Source of the DNA: Ryuthela nishihirai
Taxonomy: Eukaryota > Arthropoda > Arachnida > Araneae > Heptathelidae
Length of the DNA: 64,000 bases
Assembly: GCA_038380435.1 (NCBI GenBank)
Contig: JAWZYU010000008.1
Span: forward strand, 78,320,020-78,384,019
Direction of reading: 5' to 3'
Positions 33,138 through 44,575 of this stretch are shown here, one piece after another (the first letter of the stretch is position 1; each line of letters begins with the position of its first letter). The notes beneath the pieces are model-generated. The model saw only the letters and a list, made by a program, of their open reading frames with translations. It had not been told where the DNA came from and did not search any database. The translations under genes were made by a program, and so were the position numbers.

Positions 33138-34810
33138 AAGGTGGCGGTGAAAGATACGACCTGTAATGGAGAATGGTAACACCCCCGCAAGCTGGACCAT
33201 CTCCATCCCAGTCCGGACAAACGAGAGAGAAGTGTCGGATAGTGGGATCATTGGCTGTCTGCAAGTATGTCTCCTGAAGGCACATACAGATGGGTTCATT
33301 TGCCCTCAGGAGGACCTTGATGTCGTCAATATTCCTCTGGAATCCACAACAATTCCATTGTAGGAGTGTGGCCATCTAAACCTCTTTCTACTTCAACCAC
33401 TTTGGACAGTCGCGGGAGTAAGCCGGATGTTCGCCACGGCAATTTACACAACATACCTTTGTTGCAGTGCAGTCAAGTTCAAGATGATCCTGACTGCCTC
33501 AACGAGCACAGGTGGGCTTGCCCCGGCATGAAGTGCAGGCTTGGTCAAACCTCTGGCATTGGAAACAACGCAGAGGATTTGGTATAAATGGCCATAACTC
33601 GCAATGTAAATACCCTGCCTTGATGGAATTAGGCAGCTGTGGCGTGTTGAAAGTTAGTATTAGTACCTGGCTAGGTATTAACTTTCCATCATGGCGTGTT
33701 GAAAGCCAGTGAACTGCTATCACTCCCTAGGCTGAAAGCTCCAAGAGTATTTCCTCCTCAGAAACTTTCAGGAGGTCCCACTCAGAGACCACACCCCGGG
33801 AGGAATTAAGCGTCTTGTGTGGAGTGATTCAATTGCCACTCCACCAATCGCTGGGACCTTCAAAAGGAGCTCAGAATGTTTTGAACAAGCAGTTTCAACC
33901 TGCAAGTCACCTGATCTTAGGTGCTTGACAGATTTCGGTTCTCCTGCAAGACCTTTGATACACGTATTGATAAAAAAAACGGGGACATGTCTCCTAGCAC
34001 CTGATCACCCGTAGGGTGGATGACCAGGAATCTCGGAGACAGAGACTGACACGAAGGCGATGGCGGAGACAAAGAAGATAGGGGTTCATGACGAGCCCTC
34101 TTGGCGGCATTGGCCGGTGAATTATGAGTTGGGGAACTCATGGTTGTGTTTAGGGATTCAGTGCCTGTTGTCCCCACCCACCATGGAGTCCAAGTAGGAG
34201 GCACCCAACCAGGCGTCAGGGCTTCCCGGGCACCATACCTGCACAGCCAGTGAGCCAAGCCCTCACAATTAAACTAAAGGAAAATGAAAAAAAAAATGTG
34301 AGAATCCCAACCTAGGTTTCACAAAAGAAAAAAAGGACAAAAGAAGAAAAAGTGAGAACAACGTGGTCTCACAAATGAAAGAAAACTACAAAATGAATAA
34401 ATCACTGGGGAAACTTGTAAACCATTGTCCTGACATTGATAAGATTACTCACCGCTGTGAACGGTTGACCCTAGCAGGACCTGCCCACCAGCCGATTGAT
34501 ACTGAGGGGGCTGCCCCAGGACCTCCCGTTTACCTGAAGCAGAGGCCAAAGCAGTATATAGCAGCAGCCTGCAGAGTGGCTGCCAAGCCCCACGACAGAC
34601 AGTCTCCCCCATGCTAAATCGTCCAAAGGGGACCCAACAAGTCATGACCCGAGGAGAGAAGACTGCCCCCGAGCTACTGCCAGGATCTTCTTTTCCAGGT
34701 ACACGGGTTTTCGTGTATGGCAAACACACAGGCGAGCATTCAGGACCCTGAAAAGATAACCGAGCCAGCAGAACCTTCACAGGGTGGTCCCCTCACCACG
34801 GACAGAAGCT
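33138..34810 (-). mobile_element. antisense LINE fragment retaining 5' UTR, ORF1 and start of ORF2
   Basis: Antisense order from the right: a GC-rich leader (34300-34800), then ORF1 (33920-34180 region with MSSPTHNSPANAAKRARHEP), a CCHC-like gag segment at 33499-33723 (LRCFQCQRFDQACTSCRGKP), and the start of ORF2 at 33136-33375 (LLQWNCCGFQRNID, CLQETYL: the endonuclease N-terminus). Reverse transcriptase and 3' end are missing. Clade is probably Jockey/I-like, from memory. Frameshifts are frequent. Confidence 0.7.
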
Positions 34811-35146
34811 CGCACCGAGGGGTTCATGAACGAAAAACAGCACCAAGATTTTGATTGTGTGATTGAATTTTTGGGAAAATTTTGTGGAAGGTTTCAATTT
34901 TTTGACTGAACTGACGCATAAATTTCTGAAAGTCTCAAACACTTCAGCTAACAGGAGATCATCAATCTTCAGGTACAAATCATATTACCTGCCTAAGTTT
35001 TTTTTAAGTTGAGTGTATTCCATACTTACACTGCATTGATGTAGTCTTATTCCTCTAGAGAATCTTCAAAGAGTTGATTGTAAAAAACCTTTACGATTTT
35101 TTATGATTTTCTCTGCTATTAGGCATGTTCCAAACAATAAAGTAGT
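34811..35146. other. unassigned stretch
   Basis: No recognisable feature between the LINE fragment and the tail of the old RTE. Confidence 0.5.
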
Positions 35147-36148
35147 TATCTTCATCATCATCATTATCATTCTCATGGGCTACGGAGGTCAAACCAGACA
35201 ATGTAATTTACTTCTCCAAGCATATCTATCCTTAGCTATATCTGCTGCATCTGGCCACTGCACAATCATTTTAACTATACTGTATAACGAGTTTTCCCAC
35301 CGCATCTTAGGTCTTCCCCTCTTTCTGAAGCCTTCAGGCACATTATTCATAATCCAATTCGCTAATATATAATTATCCATACGGTAAATATGGCCAAACC
35401 AACAGAGTCTTTCTCCGCACAATATGCTGTTTAAAGGAGGTTGGCAACTCCTTTGCCTACGTCATCATTATTTTCAAAGTTTAAACTGTTGATACCCAAG
35501 ATACCGCGCAAGCATCTAGAATCAAAAGCACCTAGTTTCTCGTTATCTTATTTACAAAGCGTCCAAGTGTCACTATCATAACTAACCCTAGAGAGAACGA
35601 AACTATTATAGAGTCTAAGTTTACTCTTTAGGTGAATACGCCTATTTCTCCACATTCTCCATAGATTCTAAAAAGTCCGGGAAACAATCCACATTCGTCC
35701 GTTAATCTCATGCCAGACATTACCAATATCTATTACATAGCTCCCACGATAATGAAACTGAGACACCTTCTCAAGACTACAACCATTCAGATTAATTGAA
35801 CCACAGCCTGTCTGACAAATTTTCATCACTCTAGTTTTCTCTCTATTTATAACTAAACCTACTCTACTACCAGTCTCATCAACAGCTCGAATGAATGAGT
35901 TCTTCTCGTCAACCAATTTGCTAAAACCGCTAAATAATCTGCATAATCTAAATAAGAAATTGTGAAATCTCTAGACCATTTAAGGCCAAAATCTTTACCT
36001 TGCAAAGAATTTTACATTACATAATCAATTACAAAACAAAAGAGAAAAGGGGAGAAAATGTACCCTTTGGCGAACACCAGGAGCAATGCTAAACTAATTG
36101 CTTCAAGTCTTACCAATTCTCACACACGACTAAGTGGTATTATATAGT

Positions 36149-36870
36149 TGTCGAGGTTGTCGAGAGCTTAGAGAAGAGTGCGTTTTTACATGCTCTTCTC
36201 TCTTTCATTTTTTTCTTATTTGTTCTAATTCTTCAGTCTTCTAAGTCTTGGTGCTGTTTTTCGTCCATGAACGTCAGATTCTTCCCTGGCATTGAGGTAC
36301 TCAGCGATGGATAATAATGAAACACTATTTCTCCTGCTGATCCGCACATCCCTGAGATCAGTGAAGAACGACCGACGTGTGATGGGCAAGCGAGAGCCAC
36401 CTTTCCAATTCACCATGAAAAAGTAACGAGGTATGTTTGTTGAACAGCGTGTGAGGTTGACAAACCACATGGGTTGTCAACCTCGCATGCGGGCATGAGA
36501 AATCATGTGGTTTGCCCAGCCCGTATGCGAGATTGGTGAGAGCTGAGAGTACCATGGTGTGCACTTTGTCTCACACCATGTGTGAAATGATCAGGCAACC
36601 AGGACCCCGAAGGCTCAGGGAAGGTGGAGGGACCCTCCCCCCACCTTTCCTGACAGGAACTCATTGACTTTCACTCACTGATTTTCACTCACAGGAACAG
36701 CTGTTGGGAAACAGATGGTAGCCTCCCATCAAGACCATCCAACGTGTTTTTTAAGGTTCAAAGGGTATGGCTCTCCCGCACACGGAGCCACGGCTTAACG
36801 CTCATCGACGGGGGTATTTACAAGCCCATCGGTGCCTCTACTGAGAGTCGGCAGGGAGGGGAGTTTTACG
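36149..36870 (-). mobile_element. degraded SINE family A with an extra inserted segment
   Basis: About 36575-36870 is a recognisable but diverged antisense SINE A body (GGAACAGCTGTTGGGAAACA, CACACGGAGCCACGGCTTAA). The LINE sequence TATTATATA occurs on both sides (36139-36147, 36872-36880), a plausible TSD. Between the presumed SINE tail and body lie about 400 bp of unknown DNA with an antisense open frame at 36225-36470 and a short hairpin (GAGGTTGACAA...TTGTCAACCTC). Confidence 0.55.
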
Positions 36871-36884
36871 GTTATTATATAAAG

Positions 36885-37494
36885 CAGGCGTGTCCAAACT
36901 TTTAACTGCCCTGGGCCACATTGAGTGAATATTTGACTTCCCTGGGCCACACTAAGTGAAGATGAAGTGTTTTGGGCCGCACATAAAATATAAAATATAG
37001 TTAATGAATATGAATAATAAAACTTCATTTATTTTCTTATGTTTTCTATTATAAAATAAAAAAGGGCAATACAAAACTAGTGGGATATCAAAAACTCGCT
37101 GAAAATTCAGCGAGAGGAAAGCCAACGGGTCGGATCGATTTGGCAAACTTTCGCGAATGTTCGATGGCCCCTTTTTCTGTGAAGGGCTCCCTTGGCCAAA
37201 AGGATTAGGAAATCAAAATACAATACAATATACTGCATACAAATAGTGTAATTCTTCAAAAAATTCGCCGTCGAGTGGATGCACACATAATTCGAAACGT
37301 AAATTCTCATGGCATACTAAGATGTTTTTATTTAAATTTTTTATTTCAAAATAAATGTCAACGAATCGATTATATTATGAAAAATATTGCAAACATTTAT
37401 TTTTTTTAATAAAAATGTGTAAATTTAAATATTTTCATAATTTGCGTTTGGGCCGCATTTTAAAGGCTTTTGGGCCGCACTTTATACAAGCATG
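36885..37494. mobile_element. hAT MITE
   Basis: A perfect 8-bp TSD ATATAAAG (36877-36884, 37495-37502). The ends CAGGCGTGTCCAAAC and (inverted) CATGCTTGTATAAA are degenerate TIRs. GGGCCGCA/CTGGGCCACA motifs repeat inside both ends, as in many hAT non-autonomous elements. Non-coding, 610 bp. Confidence 0.85.
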
Positions 37495-38683
37495 ATATAA
37501 AGCTTTCATTACGTTAACTGATTTGTGTGGTATGCCATACGATCTCACAATCAACCACAGATTATCACGTTCAGGCAGAGTCAATAGCCTTTATGAAATC
37601 AACAAAGCTATAAACTATAAATATATAAATATATAAATAACAAATAAACAAAAAAATATATAAATGATAAACAAAGCTATAAATTATAAATATATATATA
37701 AATATATATATTTCTGAAACCCTAACATTTCTCAAGAATTTGCCTAAGTGGAACTATCTCATCTACATATCGACTACAACTTCGAAATGCACATTGCTCA
37801 TCATGCAATTGACTGTCAACCAGATTCTTAATTCTATTAAGCACAATAAAGCAAAGAAATTTTCATGGAGCAGAAAGTAGGCTGATACTTCTTAGTTATC
37901 ACAAGAACTACGTCACCTTTTTAAAAAATTGGAATAACAATAGCTCTGGTAGAAACCCTAGGAACCATACCTTTATCATAAGAGATATTCAAAATTTCAG
38001 TCATTCATCTGGTAAACGTAACATTCCCAGTTGTAAGCATTTCCGTAGTAATATCATCTACCCCTGGAGATTTACGTAGTTTTAGATCAGAAACACCTAA
38101 AATAATTTCAGACTGTGTTATAGGGCAAACATTGAAGCCAGTAGTGCATATATCACCTTTACAAACAATGGGAGTAGACAAACTACATTGTTTAAAACAT
38201 CAATGAAATGCTCAGCCCACCTAGCCATGACAGAATACTCACCTTCTATAACATTACCTTGTTTATCCTTCAATCCCTCTATACCTGTCCATTTTCTACC
38301 ACACGAAACATTAACTCTCTGGTATAGCTCTCTGCTGTTGTTTTTGTCTAACTACTTCCGCGGCTTTGTCAGTCAAGCCATCAAGCCAAAGATTCTTACC
38401 AGCTGCTAACTGATCATTTACACATTTATTAAGCTCTCTGTAATGCTTTCTATTCGGACTACTAGGGTATTGATTAAGGATATTCCTACAGTTGTTTCCT
38501 TCTGCAATAATCTCAAGTGCCTTATCACTCAAATAATTTTTCCTCCTCTGCTCCTTTTTTCCTAAACGAGTACTCTTAGCTTAAAAAAAGGCTGTTTAAA
38601 ATGGTCCCATTTTTCCTCAGCTTCACTAGTAAGCAAACCATGATTGTCATAATGACTAAGTAACCTAGTCCTTCTCTAATAAT

Positions 38684-38735
38684 AGCTCTGAAAGACCCAG
38701 TTATAGCTTTATCTATAACTGGGTCTTTCAGAGCT
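38684..38735. repeat. 23-bp perfect hairpin, 6-nt loop
   Basis: Arms 38684-38706 and 38713-38735 (AGCTCTGAAAGACCCAGTTA...). The sequence is a copy of the LINE coding region present once in the intact RTE, so one arm is a new inverted duplication within the old copy. Confidence 0.9.
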
Positions 38736-38978
38736 TCAGAATTAAAGTTAAATTCTTTAACCTTAACATAACACTTCTTAAGTTTAAGTTGGAATACACT
38801 TTTAACAAGGAAATGGTCTGATCGAATTACACCTCTGCTATATGACTGGTATTCCTAACAGAACTAGCCCATTTGCTGTTAATTAATATATAAACTATCA
38901 TATTCTTATGCGGCCCATCTGTGGAAACACATGTGTACTTATGTATATCGCGATGTTTTTATTAAGTATTATTCTCAA

Positions 38979-41900
38979 GGTCTGTAAATGGTAGCTAGGT
39001 AGTCACTGGAAGGAGAGCTATGCACCAATCCCCTGTGATGATGCATAGAACCGGCCAGGCCTAGCACCTAATGTCCAACCCCGCCTTCTCGTGGTGCGGA
39101 CCGTTAGTAACTTTCAAAAGAGATACTCTCTTGTGGAAGTGAACGGAAGGGGAGGGCTGCCAGATTAGTGTGGCCTACTGATCTGGACAACTATGGCTAC
39201 TTTTCTTTTTTTTCTACCCTGCTGAGGAGTGGTCAACCACACAGGGTCCTGGTGCTGACCATATAAACCTACTGGACTGGACAGATATATGGCTCTGAGC
39301 TTGATTATGGATCCTGATTTTGCTGCACTGGTGGGCTTCTGTGGAGGGAAAATCTTCCGCTGTGTTTTCTTTTTGTTTGTGGGTTGACAGCCCCAAGTGA
39401 ATAGATCCACAGGATATGTTTATCAGCTGGTGGATAATCCTGAGCAGAGGTCATCGCAGGCACCTGAACTCTTTGCTTCTATTGGCATCGTCAAATTCTA
39501 CATTGGAGGAAGTCTTCCAGTGTAGATGGCTTCAGCCTTTAGTAGTGGGGGAACGGGTCTTTGCCCCATGTCTGCGATTAGGGGGCTGTTTGATATTATC
39601 GGCATTCCCTCTCTCAATAAACATAGTTTCTTTAAACATCCCACTAACCATTTTCTCTCCATAGGTAGTTGGAATGTGAGGACTCTGCACAGAGCTTTTT
39701 CTCTTGATGTCCTCACACAAGAATTCCACCGTTATAATTTAGATATTCTCGGCTTGCAAGAGACCAGATGGACAGATAAAGGTCAGATTCTTAAAAATAA
39801 TCTTAAATTTCTCTTTTCAGGGAGGGACGACAAAAAGCATCACCAAGGCGTGGGTCTGCTTCTCAGCAGACACGCTAGTGATGCTCTTCTAGGATATGAG
39901 TGCATTAATGAAAGGTTTCTTACAGCAAAATTTCAGACAAGCGTTAAAGACTTGAATGTTATCTGCTGTTATGCCCCCACTGAGGATGCCGATGAGGATG
40001 AGAAGGATAGGTTTTATGAACAACTTCAGGATATTTTGAATTCTGTCAAGAAAGGAGATAATACCCTTGTTCTTGGTGACTTCAATGCCAAAGTTGGTAC
40101 TGACTTTGACCTTTGGGGAGGAGTAATAGGCCCTTTTGGTATTGGTAGCTGCAATAGCAATGGGCAACGTCTCCTACAGGTAAGTAAACTCAATGGATTC
40201 AGAATAACTAACACTTATTACAAACACCGCGACATACATAAGTACACATGGGTTTCACCTGATGGGCTGCATAAGAATATGATTGATTACATATTAATTA
40301 ACAGCAAATGGACTAGTTCTGTTAGGAATACCAGGGCATATAGGGGAGCTGAAATTGGATCTGACCATTACCTTGTTAAAAGTGTGTTGCAACTTAAACT
40401 TAAAAAGTGTTGTGCTAGGGTTAAAAAATTTACTTTTAATACTGAAGCTCTGAAAGATCCAGTTATAGCCAAAGCTTACCATGATAGGTTACTTAGTCAT
40501 TATGACAGTCATGGTTTGCTTACTACTGAAGTTGAGGAAGAATGGGATCATTTTAAACAGGCTTTTTTGGACACTAACAGTACTCTTTTAGGAAAAAAGG
40601 AGCAGAAGAGGCAAAATTATCTGAGTGATAAGGCACTTGAGCTTATTTCGGAAAGAAAGAACTGCAGGAATGCCCTTAATCAATACCCTACTAGTCCTAA
40701 TAGAAAGCATTACAGAGACCTTAATAAACTTGTAAAGGATCAGTTAGCTGCTGATAAAAATTTTTGGCTTGATGGTTTGGCTGACAAAGCCGAGGAAGCA
40801 GTTAGACAGCACAACAGCAGAGAGCTGTACCAGATAGTTAATGTTTTGTGTGGTAGAAAACGGACAGGCATACAAGGATTGAAGGATAAACAAGGTAAGG
40901 TTATAGAAGAGGAGGATTCTGTCATGGCTAGGTGGGCTGAGCATTTCAGTGATGTTCTAAACAATGTAGTTAGTTCTACTCCCATTGTTTGCAATGATGA
41001 TAGATGCATTGGTGGCTTTAATGTTGACCCTATAACACAATCTGAAGTTAGTTTGGCTGTTTCTAAACTTAAACTTCATAAATCCCCAGGGGTAGATGAA
41101 ATTACTACGGGAATGCTTAGAGCTGGGAATGTTTCGGTTACCACTTGGATGACTGAAATTCTGAATCTCTTTTATGATAAAGGCATGGTTCCTAAGGATT
41201 TTACCAGAGCTATTGTTATCCCTATTTTCAAAAAAGGTGATCGCAGTTCTTGTGATAACTATAGGGGTATCAGCCTACTCTCTGTTCCAGGTAAAGTTCT
41301 TTCCATGATTGTGCTTAATAGAATTAAGAATCTGGTTGACAGGCAATTGCGTGATGAGCAATGTGGATTCAGAAGTGGTAGGGGATGTGTAGATCAGATA
41401 TTTTCACTTAGGCAGATTCTTGAGAAATGTTTAGAGTTTCAGAAACCTTTGGTTGCTAGCTTTGTTGATTTCAAAAAGGCTTTCGACTCTGTTGATCGTC
41501 ATAATTTGTGGTTGATTGTGAGATCATATGGTATACCAGACAAGTTAGTTAACATTATGAAAGCTCTCTATAATAACACTGAGTCGTGTGTGAGAGTTGG
41601 TAAGGCTTGTAGCAATTGGTTTAGCATTACTTCTGGTGTTCGACAAGGGTGCATTTTGTCTCCTTTTCTCTTTAGCTTGGTTATTGATTATGTTATGCGA
41701 AATTCACTTCAAGGGAAAGATTTTGGCCTTAAATGGGCTGGAGATAGGAAAATTTCTGATTTAGATTATGCTGATGATTTAGCCCTTCTGGCAAATGATG
41801 TTGATGAGATGAACTCTTTCATTCGAGCCGTTGATGAGACTGGTAGTAGAGTAGGTTTGGTTATAAACAGAGAGAAAACTAAAGTGATGAAAATTGGTCA

Positions 41901-42551
41901 GGCAGGCTGTGATTCAGTTAATCTGAATGGTTGCAGTCTTGAGCAGGTGTCACAGTTTAATTATCTTGGGAGCTATGTAACAGATAATGGTGATGTGCGG
42001 CATGAGATTAACAGACGAATAGGGATTGCTGCTGGGACTTTTAAGAATCTATGGAGAGTGTGGAGAAATAGGCGTATACACCTAAAGACTAAAATTAGAC
42101 TGTATAATAGTTTGGTTCTTTCTAGGGTTAGTTATGGTAGTGAAACTTGGACACTTTGTAAACAAGATAACAGGAAACTAGATGCTTTTGATTCCAGATG
42201 CTTACGCAGTATCTTGGGCATTAGGTGGTTCAACTTTGTAACTAATGATGAGATTAGGCAAAGGAGTTTGCAACCTCCTTTAAGCAGCATATTGTGCAGA
42301 GAGAGACTCCGTTGGTTTGGCCATGTTGCCCGTATGAATAATTATAGATTGGCGAATAGGGTTATGAACAGTGTGCCTAAAGGCCTCAGAAAGAAGGGGA
42401 GACCTAGGATGCGGTGGGCAGACAATGTCAAACAGGACCTTGTTAGAATTGGTGTGCAGTGGCCAGATGCAGTAGATGTAGCTCAGGATAGACTTGCTTG
42501 GAGAACTAAATTGCATGGTCTGGTTGGACCTCCGTAGCCCATGGCTGCTTG

Positions 42552-42581
<30 letters not shown>
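38979..42581 (+). mobile_element. intact RTE-clade LINE with TSD and (GAT)10 tail
   Basis: The start is GGTCTGTAAATGGTAGCTAG, shared with the copies at 56.3 and 62.7 kb. It has about 547 bp of 5' leader, one complete long ORF, almost no 3' UTR, and a (GAT)10 tail ending at 42581. An 8-bp TSD ATTCTCAA (38971-38978, 42582-42589) marks the insertion point inside the older antisense RTE copy. Short 3' UTR and a microsatellite tail are typical of RTE elements. Confidence 0.92.
39526..42537 (+). CDS. RTE LINE endonuclease-reverse transcriptase polyprotein
   Basis: An uninterrupted 1003-codon ORF. Residues about 45-290 form an exonuclease-endonuclease-phosphatase domain with GSWNVRTL, LQETRW, GDFNAKVG and GSDHYLV, which nicks target DNA. 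Residues about 515-800 are the reverse transcriptase: EQCGFRSGRGCVDQ, VDFKKAFDSVDRHNLW, VRQGCILSPFLFSLVID, and catalytic YADD at residues 748-751. The C-terminus has the RTE block RWFGHVARMNNYRLANRV, KGRPRMRWADNVKQDL and KLHGLVGPP. The ATG at 39526 is the first in this frame. A small overlapping frame at 39416-39664 is shared with the copy at 63113-63361, but that may just reflect nucleotide similarity. All key motifs are present, so the element may still be competent. Confidence 0.92.
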   Translation: MASAFSSGGTGLCPMSAIRGLFDIIGIPSLNKHSFFKHPTNHFLSIGSWNVRTLHRAFSLDVLTQEFHRYNLDILGLQETRWTDKGQILKNNLKFLFSGRDDKKHHQGVGLLLSRHASDALLGYECINERFLTAKFQTSVKDLNVICCYAPTEDADEDEKDRFYEQLQDILNSVKKGDNTLVLGDFNAKVGTDFDLWGGVIGPFGIGSCNSNGQRLLQVSKLNGFRITNTYYKHRDIHKYTWVSPDGLHKNMIDYILINSKWTSSVRNTRAYRGAEIGSDHYLVKSVLQLKLKKCCARVKKFTFNTEALKDPVIAKAYHDRLLSHYDSHGLLTTEVEEEWDHFKQAFLDTNSTLLGKKEQKRQNYLSDKALELISERKNCRNALNQYPTSPNRKHYRDLNKLVKDQLAADKNFWLDGLADKAEEAVRQHNSRELYQIVNVLCGRKRTGIQGLKDKQGKVIEEEDSVMARWAEHFSDVLNNVVSSTPIVCNDDRCIGGFNVDPITQSEVSLAVSKLKLHKSPGVDEITTGMLRAGNVSVTTWMTEILNLFYDKGMVPKDFTRAIVIPIFKKGDRSSCDNYRGISLLSVPGKVLSMIVLNRIKNLVDRQLRDEQCGFRSGRGCVDQIFSLRQILEKCLEFQKPLVASFVDFKKAFDSVDRHNLWLIVRSYGIPDKLVNIMKALYNNTESCVRVGKACSNWFSITSGVRQGCILSPFLFSLVIDYVMRNSLQGKDFGLKWAGDRKISDLDYADDLALLANDVDEMNSFIRAVDETGSRVGLVINREKTKVMKIGQAGCDSVNLNGCSLEQVSQFNYLGSYVTDNGDVRHEINRRIGIAAGTFKNLWRVWRNRRIHLKTKIRLYNSLVLSRVSYGSETWTLCKQDNRKLDAFDSRCLRSILGIRWFNFVTNDEIRQRSLQPPLSSILCRERLRWFGHVARMNNYRLANRVMNSVPKGLRKKGRPRMRWADNVKQDLVRIGVQWPDAVDVAQDRLAWRTKLHGLVGPP

Positions 42582-42584
<3 letters not shown>

Positions 42585-42832
42585 CTCAAACCATTAAGTT
42601 TACTTACCTGTTGGAGACGTTGCCCATTGCCATTGCAGCTACCAATATCAATTCCAATATCAATACCAATAATACTATTACCCCTCCCCAAAGCTCAGAG
42701 TGAGTACCAACATTTGGTATTGAAGACACCTAGAACAAGAGTAATATATCCTTTCTTGACAGAATTCAAAATATCCTAACGTTGTCCGTAAAAACTATTC
42801 ATCTCAACCGCATCGGCATCCTCAGTGATATT

Positions 42833-42900
42833 CAGCAGATAATATTTCAAGAATAACAGCAGATAATATTTCAAGAATAACAGCAGATAACATTCAAGTC
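42833..42900. repeat. 24-bp triplication in the old RTE
   Basis: CAGCAGATAATATTTCAAGA + ATAA occurs twice perfectly and a third time partially, inside the endonuclease region of the old copy. Confidence 0.85.
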
Positions 42901-43788
42901 TTTTAATGCTGTCTGAAATTTTGCTCTAAGAAACCTTTCATTAATGCACTGATATCCTTGAAGAGCATCACTAACGTGTCTGCTGAGAAGCAGACCCACG
43001 CCTTGATGATGCTTATTATCTCTCCTACTTGAAAAGAGAAATTAAAGATTATTTTTAAGAATCTGACCTTTATCTGTACATCTGAGCTCCTGCAAGTCGA
43101 TAATATCTAAATTGCAATGGTGGAATTCTTGTGTGAGGACATCAAAAGAATAAGCTCTGTGCAGAGTCCTCACTCTGTGCAGAGTTCCAACTGCCTATGG
43201 AGAGAAATTGGTTAGTGGAATGTTTGAAGAAACTATGTTTGTTGAGAGAAGAAATGCCGACAATTTCAAACGGCCCTCTATTCGCTGGCATGGGGCAAAG
43301 ACCCGTTCCCCAATTCTAAAGACTGAAGCCATCTGGAACCACTGGAAGACTTCTTCCAATGTAAAATTTGACGATGCCCGTAGAAACAAGATTTCAGGTG
43401 CCTGCGATGAACTCTGCTCAGGATTATCCACCAGCTCATAGAACATATCCTGTGAATCTATTCACTTGGGGTTGTCAACCTATAAACAAACAGAAAATAG
43501 AGCGAAAGACATTTCCTCCACAGAAGCCCACATTGCAGCAAATTCAGGATCAATAACCAGTTGATAGCCTTATTTCAGTCCAGTCCTGTAAATTTATGGG
43601 GTCAGCACCAGAATCATGTGTGGTTGACCACTCCTCTGTAGGTAATAAAAAAGAAAAGTAGCCATAGTTGTCCAGATCGGTAGTCCACACTAATCTGGCA
43701 GCCCTCTTCTTCCGTTCACTTCCACAAGAGAGTATCTCTTTTCAAAATTATTAAGGGCCTGCACCACGAAAAGGCGTGATTAGACATT

Positions 43789-44485
43789 GGCTATGTCACT
43801 TTGTGCACACTTGTGCGTTTTACGTGCGCTAGACGCATGCGCAAAGACCTGCCTAAAATCAGTTGAACGGCGCCGTTTTCAGTGACACACGCAGTAGCGC
43901 GCATGCTTTCACCAGCAGTGGATTTATGTTCAACATTCCGTACAACTTCGTAGTTTGTCTGGATCATTCTGTTTTTGTAATTATTGAGCTGGTGTTTTTT
44001 GTTCACCATGTCGTCAGAACAAACATTGACCTTTATAAATTATTTTTAATAAATATATTCGTTAAAAAACAAAATGAAACATTCGTTATAAATTAATAAT
44101 AAAATAATAATATTAATGCAAAAAATAAAAATAAAACCTTTATTTATAATATTTTCACTAAATGTTTCACTATATATTCTACCTATGTTATATAACTCTA
44201 CAAGTACTTGTTTTGACGTGATATGGAACCTTCAGCTGACATTAAGTAATTCATGTTCATTCATTCTTATACCCGCTAACATAGCAGCATCAGTTGCGTC
44301 CATTGGAACTTCACGTCTACACTGGAGAAAAATTTAACACTATTTGACGAATAGGTGTAGACAGTTGAAGGCATGCGTCCAACGCATTCCATCTAAGGCA
44401 TGCGCTGGACTACTCGGTGTTGAAAAGCGGAATTGAAAGTTGAAAGTGATGTTGAATATGAAAGCGCACAAGTGTGGACATAGCT
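43789..44485. mobile_element. MITE with 3-bp TSD (PIF/Harbinger-like)
   Basis: The left end GGCTATGTCAC...CACACTTGTGCG and the inverted right end AGCTATGTCCACACTTGTGCG are TIRs. The RTE sequence is interrupted with ATT on both sides (43786-43788, 44486-44488). A 3-bp target duplication suggests PIF/Harbinger, though ATT is not the canonical TWA. The interior contains inverted ATGCGC/GCGCAT motifs and no transposase. Confidence 0.6.
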
Positions 44486-44575
44486 ATTAGATGCTACGAC
44501 TGTCCGATTCTATGCGTCATCACAGGCGGTTGGTGCATAGCTCTTCCTCCACTGACTACCTTGATGTGTAAATGT

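Larger units (their letters stand above)
35147..44575 (-). mobile_element. old RTE LINE copy, antisense, split by nested insertions
   Basis: Antisense segments match the intact RTE along its whole length. The (GAT)n tail complement is at 35147-35165, the C-terminal coding block at 35189-35422, the reverse transcriptase tail region at 35668-35916, a middle block at 38311-38532, the endonuclease region at 42600-43100, and the 5' region at 43190-43788 and 44486-44575. Stops and frameshifts are numerous. Insertions: 36149-36870, 36885-37494, 38979-42581 and 43789-44485. Removing them leaves roughly 3.8 kb, consistent with a near full-length element. Confidence 0.85.

Noticed and set aside
39416..39664. 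Second RTE ORF (ORF1) overlapping the main ORF
   Set aside because: Present in two RTE copies, but they are nearly identical in nucleotide sequence, so conservation of the frame is not informative.
40175..40190. CAGGTAAGT splice donor inside the RTE ORF (also at 63880)
   Set aside because: It lies inside an uninterrupted reverse transcriptase ORF and is shared by RTE copies as coding sequence. No matching acceptor logic.
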